A DNA stretch of 23,118 nt from a virus, in the IMG/VR virus record IMGVR_UViG_3300025891_000010, positions 1 through 23,118 of that record; one strand, written 5' to 3'. The position numbers were made by a program, and so were the translations under genes. Below the pieces are notes generated by a model, which saw only the letters and a list, made by a program, of their open reading frames with translations, did not search any database and had not been told where the DNA came from. How positions within the stretch are numbered: position 1 is the first letter of the stretch; every line of letters begins with the position of its first letter. Below are positions 5,941 to 15,368 of this stretch, piece by piece.

Positions 5941-5967
5941 CAATAAAAAGGGATCCGAAGATCCCTT
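5941..5967 (-). terminator. Rho-independent terminator overlapping the stop of the ejection protein gene
   Basis: The minus strand reads AAGGGATC-TTCG-GATCCCTT (5967-5948), a perfect eight-base stem with a UUCG loop, followed by TTTATTG. The stop codon TAA of the 1227-residue gene overlaps the first bases of the stem, and the lysin ribosome binding site follows within a few bases. The U-tract is shorter than at the end of the operon. It may act as a partial terminator that lowers lysin and holin expression relative to virion genes. Confidence 0.75.
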
Positions 5968-8900
5968 AACTAAACTGCCTCCCATATCTGCCAACTCCTT
6001 GTGAGATGTCAAAGGCTTCATATAAGATAACTAATTGGTTGTATGACAATCCAGGGTTTGCCTTGTCAATCATTCTCTTTTTAACTTCCGAACCAGTAAA
6101 GCCTTTTAGTGTTTCATAGGTCGAATTGTATTTACCGCCAAGACCACTTTTTTTAAGTGCTGTTGCGATGTCCGTACTAGTTTTACTAATTTCAAAAGTG
6201 CTGTACATATTATTTATGCTTTTATTCTGCAAGGCAAGAGCCTTTCCAATATTAGAAGATGCTTTTTTCTGTGCAAAATAGCCATCGTAAAACTGGTTAT
6301 AGCTTATACCATTTGATATTTGTTTTTGTGCTTTTGCGTAAATATCTTTGTTGTATAGTTTTAAAGCATATTCAGAACCGAAAACCTTTTTATTGACTTC
6401 TCTGTAAAGATCATCGGTGTCTTTGTAACTTACGGATAATTCTTCTGTGGCTTTTTCAACTTCTGAAAGCGAGTCAAGTGCTGTTTGTTCAATTCCATTG
6501 ATTAGGCTTTTTATGGTTTTAACTTTAGCTTTTTTCATTTGGTCGCTTTCCGAACTATTTTCAATTATTCGTATTTCGCTGTATAAATCGGAAGCCATAC
6601 TATTTTGCTTAGTCATATATCTGTATAGAATATCATTTGCATCTTGTCCATCGGAATCATTTTTTGCATAGTATATTTCATCTTTTTTATCATAAAACTG
6701 TTGGGTTACTTTATTACTTGTGACACTGTCAATAGTGAATGCTTTTGCAAACGGATTTGATTCTGCCTTTGGTGTTGTTAGTGGCATAGCAAAATCGCCA
6801 ATCACACCAGAATAAGCATTTAGCAAATAGTCAATTTTTTTAGGTGAATAATTTATTTTGCCACCTATCCATTTGGCTATTTCGGTTGTATTTTCATCGT
6901 ATCTTAACCCAGGTGAAAACTTTTCAAGTCTTTGCGGTTCTATCTTCCCACCAAACCAACTCTTATTGTTTGAGATTGCTATGGATGGTGAAAGTATGTT
7001 ACTGCTTATTGGCGAGATTGGAGCGACTTGTTCACTCATTGTTTTTAATAGCCCAGCATAAGCGTTTTCTTCTCCACCTATTGCCCTTAAAGTTCTTTGT
7101 GCTGTTGCTCCAAATAATGATAAAACTCTGCCTTTAGGTATTTTTAGCCATTCATTATCACCAAGTTTGATGATATAGTTAATGTCCTTATCTCTGTCAT
7201 ACAACTGTTGATATTGTGGATCATCTTTGTAAACCATTTCATTTATGAGTGATGGTGCAACCCCTAACGAGCCTGCTTTTAAAACAAGTTCTGTCCAACC
7301 TTTAACGCCTTTAGTTTCGGTAAATCTTCTTATCATCTTATCAGCCCCCTGCATTGCAGGATTGAAAAATGGAACGAATGTCGAGTTCAGGGTTTTACCC
7401 CATTTCCCGCTTCTTCCAAAGTTAACCGTTACATCTGCTGAATTGAACATTGCTTCCATTAGATTGTCATAAGAGCCATCGCCTTTAGAAACTGTTGCCA
7501 TAAACTCTGTAAATCTTGGTAGTTGCTCAATTGACATATTAAGTGTTTCAACTCTGTCTATTGTATTTTTTCTTAACCATGTAGGATCATTTTTGTAGCC
7601 TCTTGCATAATCAAAAAATGAGTTACCTGCGCCACCTAACGCTTTGTATTGTTGCCACATTTCACCATTTGTTGACATTTGTTTTACGGCTTCGGGATAC
7701 TTTTGTGCAAACTTCTTCAAGTTTTTAGAGTACAACCCTACATCTTGAATATCTCTTGCACCATTTCTCACTAAGAACATTGGATTCCAACCAGTGATAA
7801 GTTGCTTAAATGTTTTATTCCCTTCTGTCGCTGCTGCAATAAACGCATTTGGAGTGTCTTTTCCACCTGATATAGCTTGTAGTCCTTCAAATAGACTATC
7901 GTCAACTTTAACTTCGTATGCTTCACCATCCTTATAAATTCTAAAATGGTTTTTTAAGTCAGGTATATCTTTTAATTCTTTGTCTAAGTCTAAATCATCA
8001 ACTACACTTTGAATATCTTGAACATACTTTGAAGTTTTTTCGGTAGCATCTTTTATTAATCTATTGCCAAATATATTTTTATGTGCTGCTTCAACTACTT
8101 GCATTGTTTGTTTTGACATATTTTCATGTAAAGGCAGAATATCAGTGTTGCCACCCTTTGCAGTTTTAACGGTTTTTTCTACTGCCGCCATGTTTTTACC
8201 CGCTATTATACCTTTTGTCTTTGGGTTTGATCTGAATGTCGGTACATAATGAGGATACATTTCATCCCACATTTTAGCCTGTTCAGGTGTTACAAGCCCA
8301 CTATCTATTCTATATTGCATGTTGTTTTTATTAAAGTTATAAATTTCTTGTGCTAAGTTTGAAAATTCAGGGTTTGCTTTTAGCAAATCATCTGCTGCTT
8401 GTCTACTCATATCGGCTGTTACTGCCTCGCCAAATACAGGTTTGCCTTGTGCCATTCTATCAATGTTATGTTCATGCAAAAGGTAAAGCTGGAAGTCTTT
8501 GTAATATCCGTCACCCTTTTTTCTAATAGGGTTAAATATATCTTTGATTGATTTTCCAATTTTTTTACCATTAATGTTAGTTTGTGCTTCACCAATCATA
8601 TTTTCTGCTCTGCGCCTTGAATTTCTTGCGTTATTATAGACATGGTAAAGTCCTTTATCTTCGGAAATCTTACCAATCTTAGCAACGCTATCACCAGCAT
8701 CAATGAATTTTCTTTTCATATCACTGCCGAAATCTAAAACTTTTTCTTTAATGGTAGATTGCGTTTGCTTGCTAGATGTTAAAACATCCGCAATTTCTCC
8801 ATTATCAGTATATGGTTTATCTAAAACTACACCTTTACTTGGCTTCGTTATATTGGCGTTTGTAGCGAACACTTGTTCTTTTGGTATGTTTGTACCTAAA

Positions 8901-9649
8901 ATAGGTTTAACAGGCTGTACGGGGATATTAGAGGCTTGTGCTATGGTCTGTGTGCCTTTAGGTTGTATAGCATTATTAATTGTACTTGCATTTTTATCTT
9001 TTGCTGTTTTTGCTATCTTCTCAATTTCAGGTTGTGTTAAATCTTCAATTTTAGTTGCAGTTTTACCGCTTACCATTTTAATAGGTTTTATCTTTAATAG
9101 TTCTTTTACATAAGCAGAACTTCCCGCTATCTTCAAACCTTTAACTGTTAGCATTGCTGCTGCGTCAAACAAACTTAACGGATCTTCCACAATCTCTCCT
9201 ATTGTTAAATAAGCACTTGATAATTTAGGACTAATCTTTGCAATCCTTTTATATATTGGGGTTGCACCTGTCAACTTTGCAATTTGGTTTTCATATTCTT
9301 TCTTTGTTACATTTGCCTTATACGGTACAAACCCTTTTCCGCTTGCCACAGATGATATGTTGCTACTAGCACTTCTCAAGACATCTTGGTATGAAGTTAC
9401 AGTAGACAGCGCTAAATTTCCAAACCCCTTGCCTAAATTACCCTTTTGAAATTCTTGAACATATGTTGGCATTTTCTTATTTGGAGCAGGAACTACAACA
9501 GGTTTCTTCAATGTTATAGGGCTATTTGAAGCAAGTGCTATTTTTGGTTGAATAAAAGTGCTTCTACCTACTAACTTTTGTGGTCTTTCCGAAGGGTTCA
9601 CATATGGTTTAATATTATTATTAGCTTTTATTTTTTTCCAATCTATCAT
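5966..9649 (-). CDS. Large internal virion / DNA-ejection protein with LPD38-type domain, 1227 aa
   Basis: This is the largest gene of the window. Residues about 610-950 carry features of the large polyvalent protein domain LPD38, such as GWNPMFLVRNGARDI, VTVNFGRSGKWGKTL, FVPFFNPAMQG and IDYLLNAYSGVIGDF. That domain is known from very large proteins of short-tailed phages that are packed in the virion and ejected with the DNA. The N-terminal 100 residues are basic and proline-rich. The region from about 200 to 300 is low in order, and the C-terminal third is charged and helical. The start at 9649 follows AAAAGGGGGACATT. It follows the nozzle and coiled-coil ejection genes, as in other podovirus gene orders. 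No lysozyme or protease motif was seen. A tape measure is unlikely given the short-tail gene set. Confidence 0.8.
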   Translation of the reverse strand: MIDWKKIKANNNIKPYVNPSERPQKLVGRSTFIQPKIALASNSPITLKKPVVVPAPNKKMPTYVQEFQKGNLGKGFGNLALSTVTSYQDVLRSASSNISSVASGKGFVPYKANVTKKEYENQIAKLTGATPIYKRIAKISPKLSSAYLTIGEIVEDPLSLFDAAAMLTVKGLKIAGSSAYVKELLKIKPIKMVSGKTATKIEDLTQPEIEKIAKTAKDKNASTINNAIQPKGTQTIAQASNIPVQPVKPILGTNIPKEQVFATNANITKPSKGVVLDKPYTDNGEIADVLTSSKQTQSTIKEKVLDFGSDMKRKFIDAGDSVAKIGKISEDKGLYHVYNNARNSRRRAENMIGEAQTNINGKKIGKSIKDIFNPIRKKGDGYYKDFQLYLLHEHNIDRMAQGKPVFGEAVTADMSRQAADDLLKANPEFSNLAQEIYNFNKNNMQYRIDSGLVTPEQAKMWDEMYPHYVPTFRSNPKTKGIIAGKNMAAVEKTVKTAKGGNTDILPLHENMSKQTMQVVEAAHKNIFGNRLIKDATEKTSKYVQDIQSVVDDLDLDKELKDIPDLKNHFRIYKDGEAYEVKVDDSLFEGLQAISGGKDTPNAFIAAATEGNKTFKQLITGWNPMFLVRNGARDIQDVGLYSKNLKKFAQKYPEAVKQMSTNGEMWQQYKALGGAGNSFFDYARGYKNDPTWLRKNTIDRVETLNMSIEQLPRFTEFMATVSKGDGSYDNLMEAMFNSADVTVNFGRSGKWGKTLNSTFVPFFNPAMQGADKMIRRFTETKGVKGWTELVLKAGSLGVAPSLINEMVYKDDPQYQQLYDRDKDINYIIKLGDNEWLKIPKGRVLSLFGATAQRTLRAIGGEENAYAGLLKTMSEQVAPISPISSNILSPSIAISNNKSWFGGKIEPQRLEKFSPGLRYDENTTEIAKWIGGKINYSPKKIDYLLNAYSGVIGDFAMPLTTPKAESNPFAKAFTIDSVTSNKVTQQFYDKKDEIYYAKNDSDGQDANDILYRYMTKQNSMASDLYSEIRIIENSSESDQMKKAKVKTIKSLINGIEQTALDSLSEVEKATEELSVSYKDTDDLYREVNKKVFGSEYALKLYNKDIYAKAQKQISNGISYNQFYDGYFAQKKASSNIGKALALQNKSINNMYSTFEISKTSTDIATALKKSGLGGKYNSTYETLKGFTGSEVKKRMIDKANPGLSYNQLVILYEAFDISQGVGRYGRQFS

Positions 9650-9661
9650 AATGTCCCCCTT

Positions 9662-10762
9662 TTATTGTAACCCGTATTTTGTTAGAAGTTGATTTGCTTC
9701 TGCTTCTGATATAATACCCTTGTTGTAAGCACTCTGAATTCCAGTTATTTTGTATTCATCCTTTGTGTTAGGAAGTTGAGCATCTAAGGCGAGATATGCG
9801 GCTGTAGGTGCAGCTGTTTTAGCAGTTGTTTTAGTAGTTGCTGCCTTTTTGGTAGATGTGTTACTAGATGAACCACTAGAAGAACTGCCACTGCTTGAAC
9901 TACCGCTTGTTTTATAAGCGTTATATCTTGATATTCCCAACTTCTCTAACGCTATAGCATTGTCAAATTCTTGCTGTGCTTGCTCTGCTGCTGATGTTGC
10001 CATTCCACCTAATTTTGCGTTTCTCTGTGCTTGTAAATATGGAATAGTTGGGTCGTTAGGGTTGATGGCCATTCTTCTGTTAATTTCAGCTTGTATATCC
10101 TGGTTGTATGCTTCTGCCTGTATCTGTGCTATGTCTTGTGCTAGTGCTGTCGCCTGTGCATCAATCTGTCTTTGTTCCTGTACTCCTGCCAAATCTGCTT
10201 GCTGACTTAATGCTTGATTTTCTGCATCAACCCTCTGTGCTTGAATATTAGCAAGCGTTCCTTCTCTTGTGGCTTCTAGTCCACCCAACCCCTGTTGAAG
10301 GTTGCCTATAGCGTTAATCTCGCCTTGTGCGCCTATGCCTGAACCTGTTAAACCTCGCTGTGATAAATACTCTGCAAGGCTTTTTCTACCTGTTTGAGTT
10401 TGACCACCAAGTAAAGCACTTCCAGTATTGTACTGATTTTGTGTTTCTACTTCGCTTCTATTTAACGCTGACAGTGTACCTTGCTTTTGTGCTTCGATTG
10501 CTTTAAGTCTTGCTCGTTCTGCCGAAGTCCACTGATTTACAGGTTGCTGCTGTGTTGCTTGCACTGGTGTTGTAGTGCCAAGATAATTTTTATAATCTGC
10601 TGCTGCTGTTCCCATATTGAGTACGCCACCACCTAAATAATTAGTATTACCTTGAATATTAGAATTAAGCATTGACGAGGCTGTACTTAAATCGACATTA
10701 TTTGTTTTTGCAAGACCTGCTATGTTAGTTGCATATTTATTTTCAAATGCATTTGTTGCCAT
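9662..10762 (-). CDS. Alanine/glutamine-rich coiled-coil ejection protein, 366 aa
   Basis: The start at 10762 follows AAATAGGAGGCTAAA. Residues about 80-280 are rich in Gln, Ala and Glu with long helices (for example QQADLAGVQEQRQIDAQA). They include the segment QRGLTGSGIGAQGEI, a turn often seen in small podovirus ejection proteins ahead of such helices. Residues about 286-303 are a pure Ser/Gly linker, followed by a Thr/Lys/Ala stretch. The last 45 residues form a small folded end with a helix pair. It lies between the nozzle-like protein and the LPD38 giant, the usual place for internal core proteins. A role in forming a channel through the cell envelope during DNA entry is inferred from position and composition. 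Confidence 0.65.
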   Translation of the reverse strand: MATNAFENKYATNIAGLAKTNNVDLSTASSMLNSNIQGNTNYLGGGVLNMGTAAADYKNYLGTTTPVQATQQQPVNQWTSAERARLKAIEAQKQGTLSALNRSEVETQNQYNTGSALLGGQTQTGRKSLAEYLSQRGLTGSGIGAQGEINAIGNLQQGLGGLEATREGTLANIQAQRVDAENQALSQQADLAGVQEQRQIDAQATALAQDIAQIQAEAYNQDIQAEINRRMAINPNDPTIPYLQAQRNAKLGGMATSAAEQAQQEFDNAIALEKLGISRYNAYKTSGSSSSGSSSSGSSSNTSTKKAATTKTTAKTAAPTAAYLALDAQLPNTKDEYKITGIQSAYNKGIISEAEANQLLTKYGLQ

Positions 10763-10771
10763 TTTAGCCTC

Positions 10772-12931
10772 CTATTTGCTAATTCCACCGATAATCGCTG
10801 GTGCTGAAATACCTAATATTCTACATTTTTGTGTTGTAGAGCTGTTCTTAATTATGAACTTACCATTAACAAACCCTTTCATTTTAGGTTTCATATACTT
10901 TGCTTTTGGATTAGTTTCAGTTGTAAAGGCTAAAGACTTAATAAGAGTTTCCGGGTCCTTATCAGTCTGATAATAAACATCTGCTTTCGTTGCTGTTCCA
11001 TCTAAAAATAATTCAACCCATATAAAATTTACAAATTTCTTATACATGATAGTTCCGTAATTTATAAACCCTGTTTTAAAGTATGCTGTTATTGCTGTTC
11101 CATTATCTGTCAAACTTCCGTCAAGTGACATTAATTGCCCTGCGCTTGTGCCTAACGTAATCTTGTCAGCCTTGCATATAGAAGTTACAGTATCGGCAAA
11201 CTCGTAATAATACCAAGCATCTAAAACATAATTATAAATATAACATTCTTTAGCAAAACTAATCCAATATTCACCATCTTCCTCGTTGTCAAATGTGATA
11301 GCGTTTGTTAAAGTCTCTGCATCTAGTAAAGGTTGAACCTTAGTTGACATCAATACTGCATTGCGTTCATCACGAACATTTGATGACACAAATTGGTATA
11401 CTTTATTTTTATGAATTACTACTGGATTGTTTAGTATTACTTGTGTTGAACCTTTTACCATACAACCAACAACATCATTTAGTGGATAGATTGGGAATTC
11501 AACCCCTAATGTACTGGTGTACTCATAACTAGCCCATCCTGTCGAATCTTCTTTGAATATGATTAATCTATCATACTGCTTTGACAAGTCCATAACTTTG
11601 CTGTTATCGCTTCCCACTTTGATAAAGTTTAATGCAGGGAAGTATTCTGCCGAAGGAACACCGTCTGCTAACCCTGAATAGTAAATGTTATTATCTACTC
11701 CGAATATAAATACCCTTGTGTCATTCTTACCACCATAAAGCCTTGAATTGGTTTGTGCTGAAATGGTAGGGTATTCCGTTGTAGAACTTTGATATATAAC
11801 TGAAATGTTTTTATTACCAGCTGTTGGCATATCATATATTGTAATTAATCCCGTAGTTAAATTAGGACTATAACAGTAAGAACTGCCATATGTCATTGTG
11901 CCACTTCCTGCATCGCCATAGGTTATATAAGTCGTTCCACCTGATGTTGCTACAAGATAGAAATAATCTGCTTGCGGTTGTTTAACATAATATATTGTCC
12001 CTGCAACTAATGGTTGTGGTAAGTCTGCTCCCAAAAATACAACTTTAGTATATTGTGCCAGTCCATGAGATACTGAATTTATTTTTAAATCTCCTGTTGC
12101 ATTTGAGGCAGTAAAACTTTTAAATGCAGTTACCGCCACATCATTAAGTGTTACAGAAGTTACTGATGTAATATTTGTTTCATCTAATTGGAAACTGCTT
12201 TGTGAACCCGTACCATCAAACAATTGTGTCTTTGCTAAATTTGTCCAAACTATTTCAACATTGTCAACGCCAACTGCGGGTGCTGTTCCAAATGTAATTG
12301 TGCCAGCAGTTAAACTAACTGTATAATCCGTAGTCACTGTCATAAGTGCGCCAGCAACGTAAACCTTATCTACTGATGTAATGTTTACTTCTGGTAGAGT
12401 TGCAACCGTTTGACCTGCTACGCCATTAAATTTCATTCTTCTCTGTATAGATAAGTTATTGATACCCTCTTGTGCGGTTCCTGTACTTAGATCACCAATA
12501 TTACGTGAGTTCATCACTAAAGGAACATAACCTACTACATCAGATATAACCCCACTACCTGTCCATTTTTTAAATTCTGTACCGCTTTGAATATAAACTG
12601 CTGTACCAAAATAGAAGAAGTTAGTAGGTGCATCTGTAAGTGTGCCTAAATCGGTTGTCCCACCACCAGTATTGAATTTATAAATGTGTCCGTTGCTCGC
12701 AAATATGTGATAAAATGTTCCTGCTATATTACCGTACCATTGCCCTTTGATTGCGTGAGCTGTTGGAGCTGTCAACAAGGCAGTATACCCGCCCCGCTTT
12801 TCAGCATTATAACCTTTAGTAATGGTGAAGTTCTTCATATCTGACAGTTCGCCAACCGCAAGTTCGGTATCTCCTAAAGCATCGCTGTGTAGTCCGAGAA
12901 ATTTATCTATATTCAGATTTACTGTTTTCAT
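10772..12931 (-). CDS. Podovirus tail nozzle / tail-tubular-B-like protein, 719 aa
   Basis: The N-terminus (GLHSDALGDTELAVGELSDM, then KNFTITKGYNAEKRGGY) is the usual opening of tail nozzle proteins in short-tailed phages, in which residues around 'N-T-RKRPGY' are typical. The later half has repeated beta segments with many Tyr, Trp and Asp, such as YDRLIIFKEDSTGWASY and YYYEFADTVTSICKAD, as in a beta-propeller. Two related beta modules occupy about residues 165-235 and 237-380, the second interrupted at about 272-350 by another small domain. The protein would form the distal tail tube attached to the adaptor. The start at 12931 follows GGAGGAATTTAA. The nozzle identity rests on N-terminal pattern, length and gene order. 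Confidence 0.72.
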   Translation of the reverse strand: MKTVNLNIDKFLGLHSDALGDTELAVGELSDMKNFTITKGYNAEKRGGYTALLTAPTAHAIKGQWYGNIAGTFYHIFASNGHIYKFNTGGGTTDLGTLTDAPTNFFYFGTAVYIQSGTEFKKWTGSGVISDVVGYVPLVMNSRNIGDLSTGTAQEGINNLSIQRRMKFNGVAGQTVATLPEVNITSVDKVYVAGALMTVTTDYTVSLTAGTITFGTAPAVGVDNVEIVWTNLAKTQLFDGTGSQSSFQLDETNITSVTSVTLNDVAVTAFKSFTASNATGDLKINSVSHGLAQYTKVVFLGADLPQPLVAGTIYYVKQPQADYFYLVATSGGTTYITYGDAGSGTMTYGSSYCYSPNLTTGLITIYDMPTAGNKNISVIYQSSTTEYPTISAQTNSRLYGGKNDTRVFIFGVDNNIYYSGLADGVPSAEYFPALNFIKVGSDNSKVMDLSKQYDRLIIFKEDSTGWASYEYTSTLGVEFPIYPLNDVVGCMVKGSTQVILNNPVVIHKNKVYQFVSSNVRDERNAVLMSTKVQPLLDAETLTNAITFDNEEDGEYWISFAKECYIYNYVLDAWYYYEFADTVTSICKADKITLGTSAGQLMSLDGSLTDNGTAITAYFKTGFINYGTIMYKKFVNFIWVELFLDGTATKADVYYQTDKDPETLIKSLAFTTETNPKAKYMKPKMKGFVNGKFIIKNSSTTQKCRILGISAPAIIGGISK

Positions 12932-12942
12932 TTAAATTCCTC

Positions 12943-13263
12943 CTATTCTATCAAGTCTTTAATTATCTTTAGTTTCCCTGTCATTACTGTTGAAACGTTT
13001 CCGCTTAAATCTGTAACTTGTGCTTCGTGTAAATACGTTCCTTCTAAATTTTCAGTGTCCTCTGGTAATAATGCTACCGTGAAAGTGGTTGCACCAGTTA
13101 TTGATATTCCTGCTGTTGTAGTTTTAGTCACAGCAGGTACATAATCCATTCCAGCACTCCATTTAATAGTTGAACCTACCAGAGTGCCAGTAAGCGTAAC
13201 TGTAACATTTAATGTTTTAGAATCGCCAGAATACATCTCTACATTTTGGTTTATTGTTGTCAT
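12943..13263 (-). CDS. Small Ig-like virion protein, 106 aa
   Basis: The start at 13263 follows AGAAAGGATAAGAA. The protein is all beta by composition, with alternating hydrophobic and Thr/Ser residues. It contains LPEDTENLEGTYLHEAQVTD and a following GNVSTVMTGKLKI, the hallmark of small Ig-like modules found next to tail fibre genes in Firmicutes phages, similar in flavour to the N-terminal part of BppU. It probably forms part of the tail tip or attaches the tailspike. There are no cysteines and no membrane segments. The partner is not known. Confidence 0.6.
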   Translation of the reverse strand: MTTINQNVEMYSGDSKTLNVTVTLTGTLVGSTIKWSAGMDYVPAVTKTTTAGISITGATTFTVALLPEDTENLEGTYLHEAQVTDLSGNVSTVMTGKLKIIKDLIE

Positions 13264-13275
13264 TTCTTATCCTTT

Positions 13276-13452
13276 CTAATCAAGACTTCCAGTTAAAGCA
13301 ACATCTGTTGACAGTTCACCGAGTATGTCTGATTCAGTGCTTATTTCTCCTACTAAATCTGTTCCATAACTTACATCTGAAACCAGTTCTTCTGCTTCTG
13401 CATATACGCCATACAAAGATTGCAGATATACAAATTCATCATATTTTGACAT
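13276..13452 (-). CDS. Very small acidic repeat protein in the tail module, 58 aa
   Basis: The start at 13452 is chosen because GGAG is placed six bases before it. An ATG 12 bases earlier is in frame but has no ribosome binding site. After a short aromatic helix (EFVYLQSLYGVYAEAEE) the C-terminal half repeats a short unit: VGEIST, LGELST, then TGSLD. Units of the form 'L-x-G-x-[IL]-S' recur in phage tail proteins, where they form short beta turns. The net charge is very negative. The function is unknown, and its position between the tailspike and the Ig-like gene suggests a tail accessory protein. Confidence 0.5.
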   Translation of the reverse strand: MSKYDEFVYLQSLYGVYAEAEELVSDVSYGTDLVGEISTESDILGELSTDVALTGSLD

Positions 13453-13489
13453 TTCTCGCTCCATTCTTTGTATAATTAGTTACCTACGG

Positions 13490-15358
13490 CTAAAAACTTG
13501 CAGAGACAGCATTATAAGTATTATTAGGAATATATACAGACGTATTTCCATCGCAGACGCTTATTTCTCCAACGTAAAATATATCTCCTGAAACACCCAA
13601 CATTTGAAGGGTAGGTAAAATTTTATCCCCAATATTCATCCACATTCTACTTCTTATCGTTATCCATTTGTCACGTGCTATTAATGTGGTAGTACAATTC
13701 AGTCCAACGCCAACACTTACATATGTACTACTAGCCGAAGGAATATACACTAAGGCTGTTAGAGTCACAACTCCTGCAGCTGTAACCGCTTGACCATTAG
13801 CGGTTGCTAATAACATTCGTCTATTACTCGTATCAGTGTTTAATGTTATCTTGGTAAAAGCTGTACTCCCAGTTGTTCTTCCAATTGGCAATGGTATGTC
13901 TACAGCAGCACTAACACATCCTTGATAAGTATAATCCCCACTATTTACAATATTTGTATTTTTACTAGAACGGCACGTAAATTCCCCTTGTGCTTTTGTA
14001 TTTGAGCCAACAACATCCGCAATTGTCCCAGCTTTATTATCTTTAAATATGAATCTATTTTTTAAATTGTTATATTTAATAGATGTCCATTCTGTTTTAT
14101 AAGCTGCATTAAGTAGGGTTGTTTGATAGTCATTATATATAGCATTATATTCAACTATATTTCCTTCTGCTGTTGCACCAAAACTGATTAGCCCATAGTT
14201 ATATGGTGCTATATCTGCAATTTCAATTTTATTATAGTTACTATTTACTTGATATACAGGGTAATCTGGTGATTGGCTCGCACCACTTTGATTTAACCCT
14301 ATATTAATCATTTTGCAATTATCACCGTTAAATATAAACCAAGGGAAAGCAGAATATAAAGCCCCATGTATAACATAATAATCCATTCTTTCGGCTCTAA
14401 TATCTCTAAAAACACAATCTTTCCCCAATATAAATGAATTACTTGCAGGTTCAATATCAATACATTGGGTAATAGTTCCTGGCATACTGGTCAAATCCCA
14501 ACTTGTGTTATTAATCCACCCACCAATTATATGATTATTGTTAGATGATGATTCTCCTGCTTCATCAAGTGTGCCGTCAGCACTCAAACCAACGCCTCTA
14601 TTATGGAGTGCTAAAGTTGTAACACTAGAATCCATATTGCCTTGGTAGAGATTATAAAAAGTATTTAAGTGAGCACCCTTCATAACAATATGTTTGGCAA
14701 AACCGCTTGTATATAAATTAGTAAAACTAGATGCGTATATCCATTGTAGCCACAATCCCGTGCCACTTGTAATAGCATCCCCCTCTGCACATATTGCAAT
14801 ATTGTCTGTATGAAATTTGCAGTATGATACACTTGTATACGGATTGCCGTTATATAAAGGTTTTATTAATAATGCAACATCTGCATAGGTTGATATTATT
14901 CTTGATTTTCTGTTACTAACTCCAATTAATCTTAATCCTGTTTTGTTGCATGTAACGGTACTTGATATTCTTAAATCACCTGCTATCTGAATCGCTCCTG
15001 CTATATTACCTGTGAAAGAATCAATAGCACGCTGTAATCTTTGCGTATCATCTGTTTCACCATTTAATCTTGGGAAACTACTCATATATACAATATCAGC
15101 AAGTTTTGCATCGGAATCATCAAGTCTTGCTTTTAGGGTGTCAAATGTATACGCATCTGCATTAACCCTCGCTTGTGCTGCTTCAACTGATGAATCTCCC
15201 ACCACTACTAATACATCTACTTCTGCCTTTACAACGTCTAATTCTGTTTCTACTGCAATTATTTCCTCATAAGCACCGTTTATATGTGAGGCATCAACGT
15301 TTTCTAAGTTGTTTGTTACTGGTGTCCATGTTTTTATTCCACCTGGATATACTGCCAT
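13490..15358 (-). CDS. Tailspike / receptor-binding protein with beta-helix, 622 aa
   Basis: Three parts are visible. Residues 1-100 form a virion-attachment part, with DASHINGAYEEIIAVETEL followed by SSVEAAQARVNADAYTF and TLKARLDDSD, a helical module frequent at the N-terminus of Firmicutes phage fibres. Residues about 105-450 have the short repeated turns of a right-handed parallel beta-helix of the pectate-lyase type, with the opening DDTQRLQRAIDSF. Residues about 460-622 look like a carbohydrate-binding jelly roll. Such proteins bind, and often cut, surface polysaccharide. No catalytic acid pair could be named. The start at 15358 follows AGGAGGCATTAA. It is the best candidate for the main host-recognition protein besides the lectin-like protein upstream. 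Confidence 0.82.
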   Translation of the reverse strand: MAVYPGGIKTWTPVTNNLENVDASHINGAYEEIIAVETELDVVKAEVDVLVVVGDSSVEAAQARVNADAYTFDTLKARLDDSDAKLADIVYMSSFPRLNGETDDTQRLQRAIDSFTGNIAGAIQIAGDLRISSTVTCNKTGLRLIGVSNRKSRIISTYADVALLIKPLYNGNPYTSVSYCKFHTDNIAICAEGDAITSGTGLWLQWIYASSFTNLYTSGFAKHIVMKGAHLNTFYNLYQGNMDSSVTTLALHNRGVGLSADGTLDEAGESSSNNNHIIGGWINNTSWDLTSMPGTITQCIDIEPASNSFILGKDCVFRDIRAERMDYYVIHGALYSAFPWFIFNGDNCKMINIGLNQSGASQSPDYPVYQVNSNYNKIEIADIAPYNYGLISFGATAEGNIVEYNAIYNDYQTTLLNAAYKTEWTSIKYNNLKNRFIFKDNKAGTIADVVGSNTKAQGEFTCRSSKNTNIVNSGDYTYQGCVSAAVDIPLPIGRTTGSTAFTKITLNTDTSNRRMLLATANGQAVTAAGVVTLTALVYIPSASSTYVSVGVGLNCTTTLIARDKWITIRSRMWMNIGDKILPTLQMLGVSGDIFYVGEISVCDGNTSVYIPNNTYNAVSASF

Positions 15359-15368
15359 TTAATGCCTC

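Noticed and set aside
5932-6021. Longer lysin start inside the preceding gene
   Set aside because: The extension would cover the terminator hairpin, and GGAGGAAATT stands directly before the ATG at 5931.
8703-9113. Plus-strand frame of 136 codons inside the LPD38 gene
   Set aside because: It is antisense to a clear large gene, with a hydrophobic composition caused by the complementary codons and no start signal.
9850-9910. Serine/glycine-coding repeat in the 366-residue gene as a possible recombination site
   Set aside because: It encodes a simple flexible linker in frame and needs no other explanation.
9960-10205. Plus-strand cysteine- and alanine-rich frame
   Set aside because: The cysteines come from the complement of the glutamine and alanine codons in the coiled-coil gene, so this is a shadow frame.
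13254-13475. Plus-strand leucine-rich frame opposite the 58-residue gene
   Set aside because: It has no ribosome binding site, and the leucines arise from the complement of repeated acidic and serine codons.
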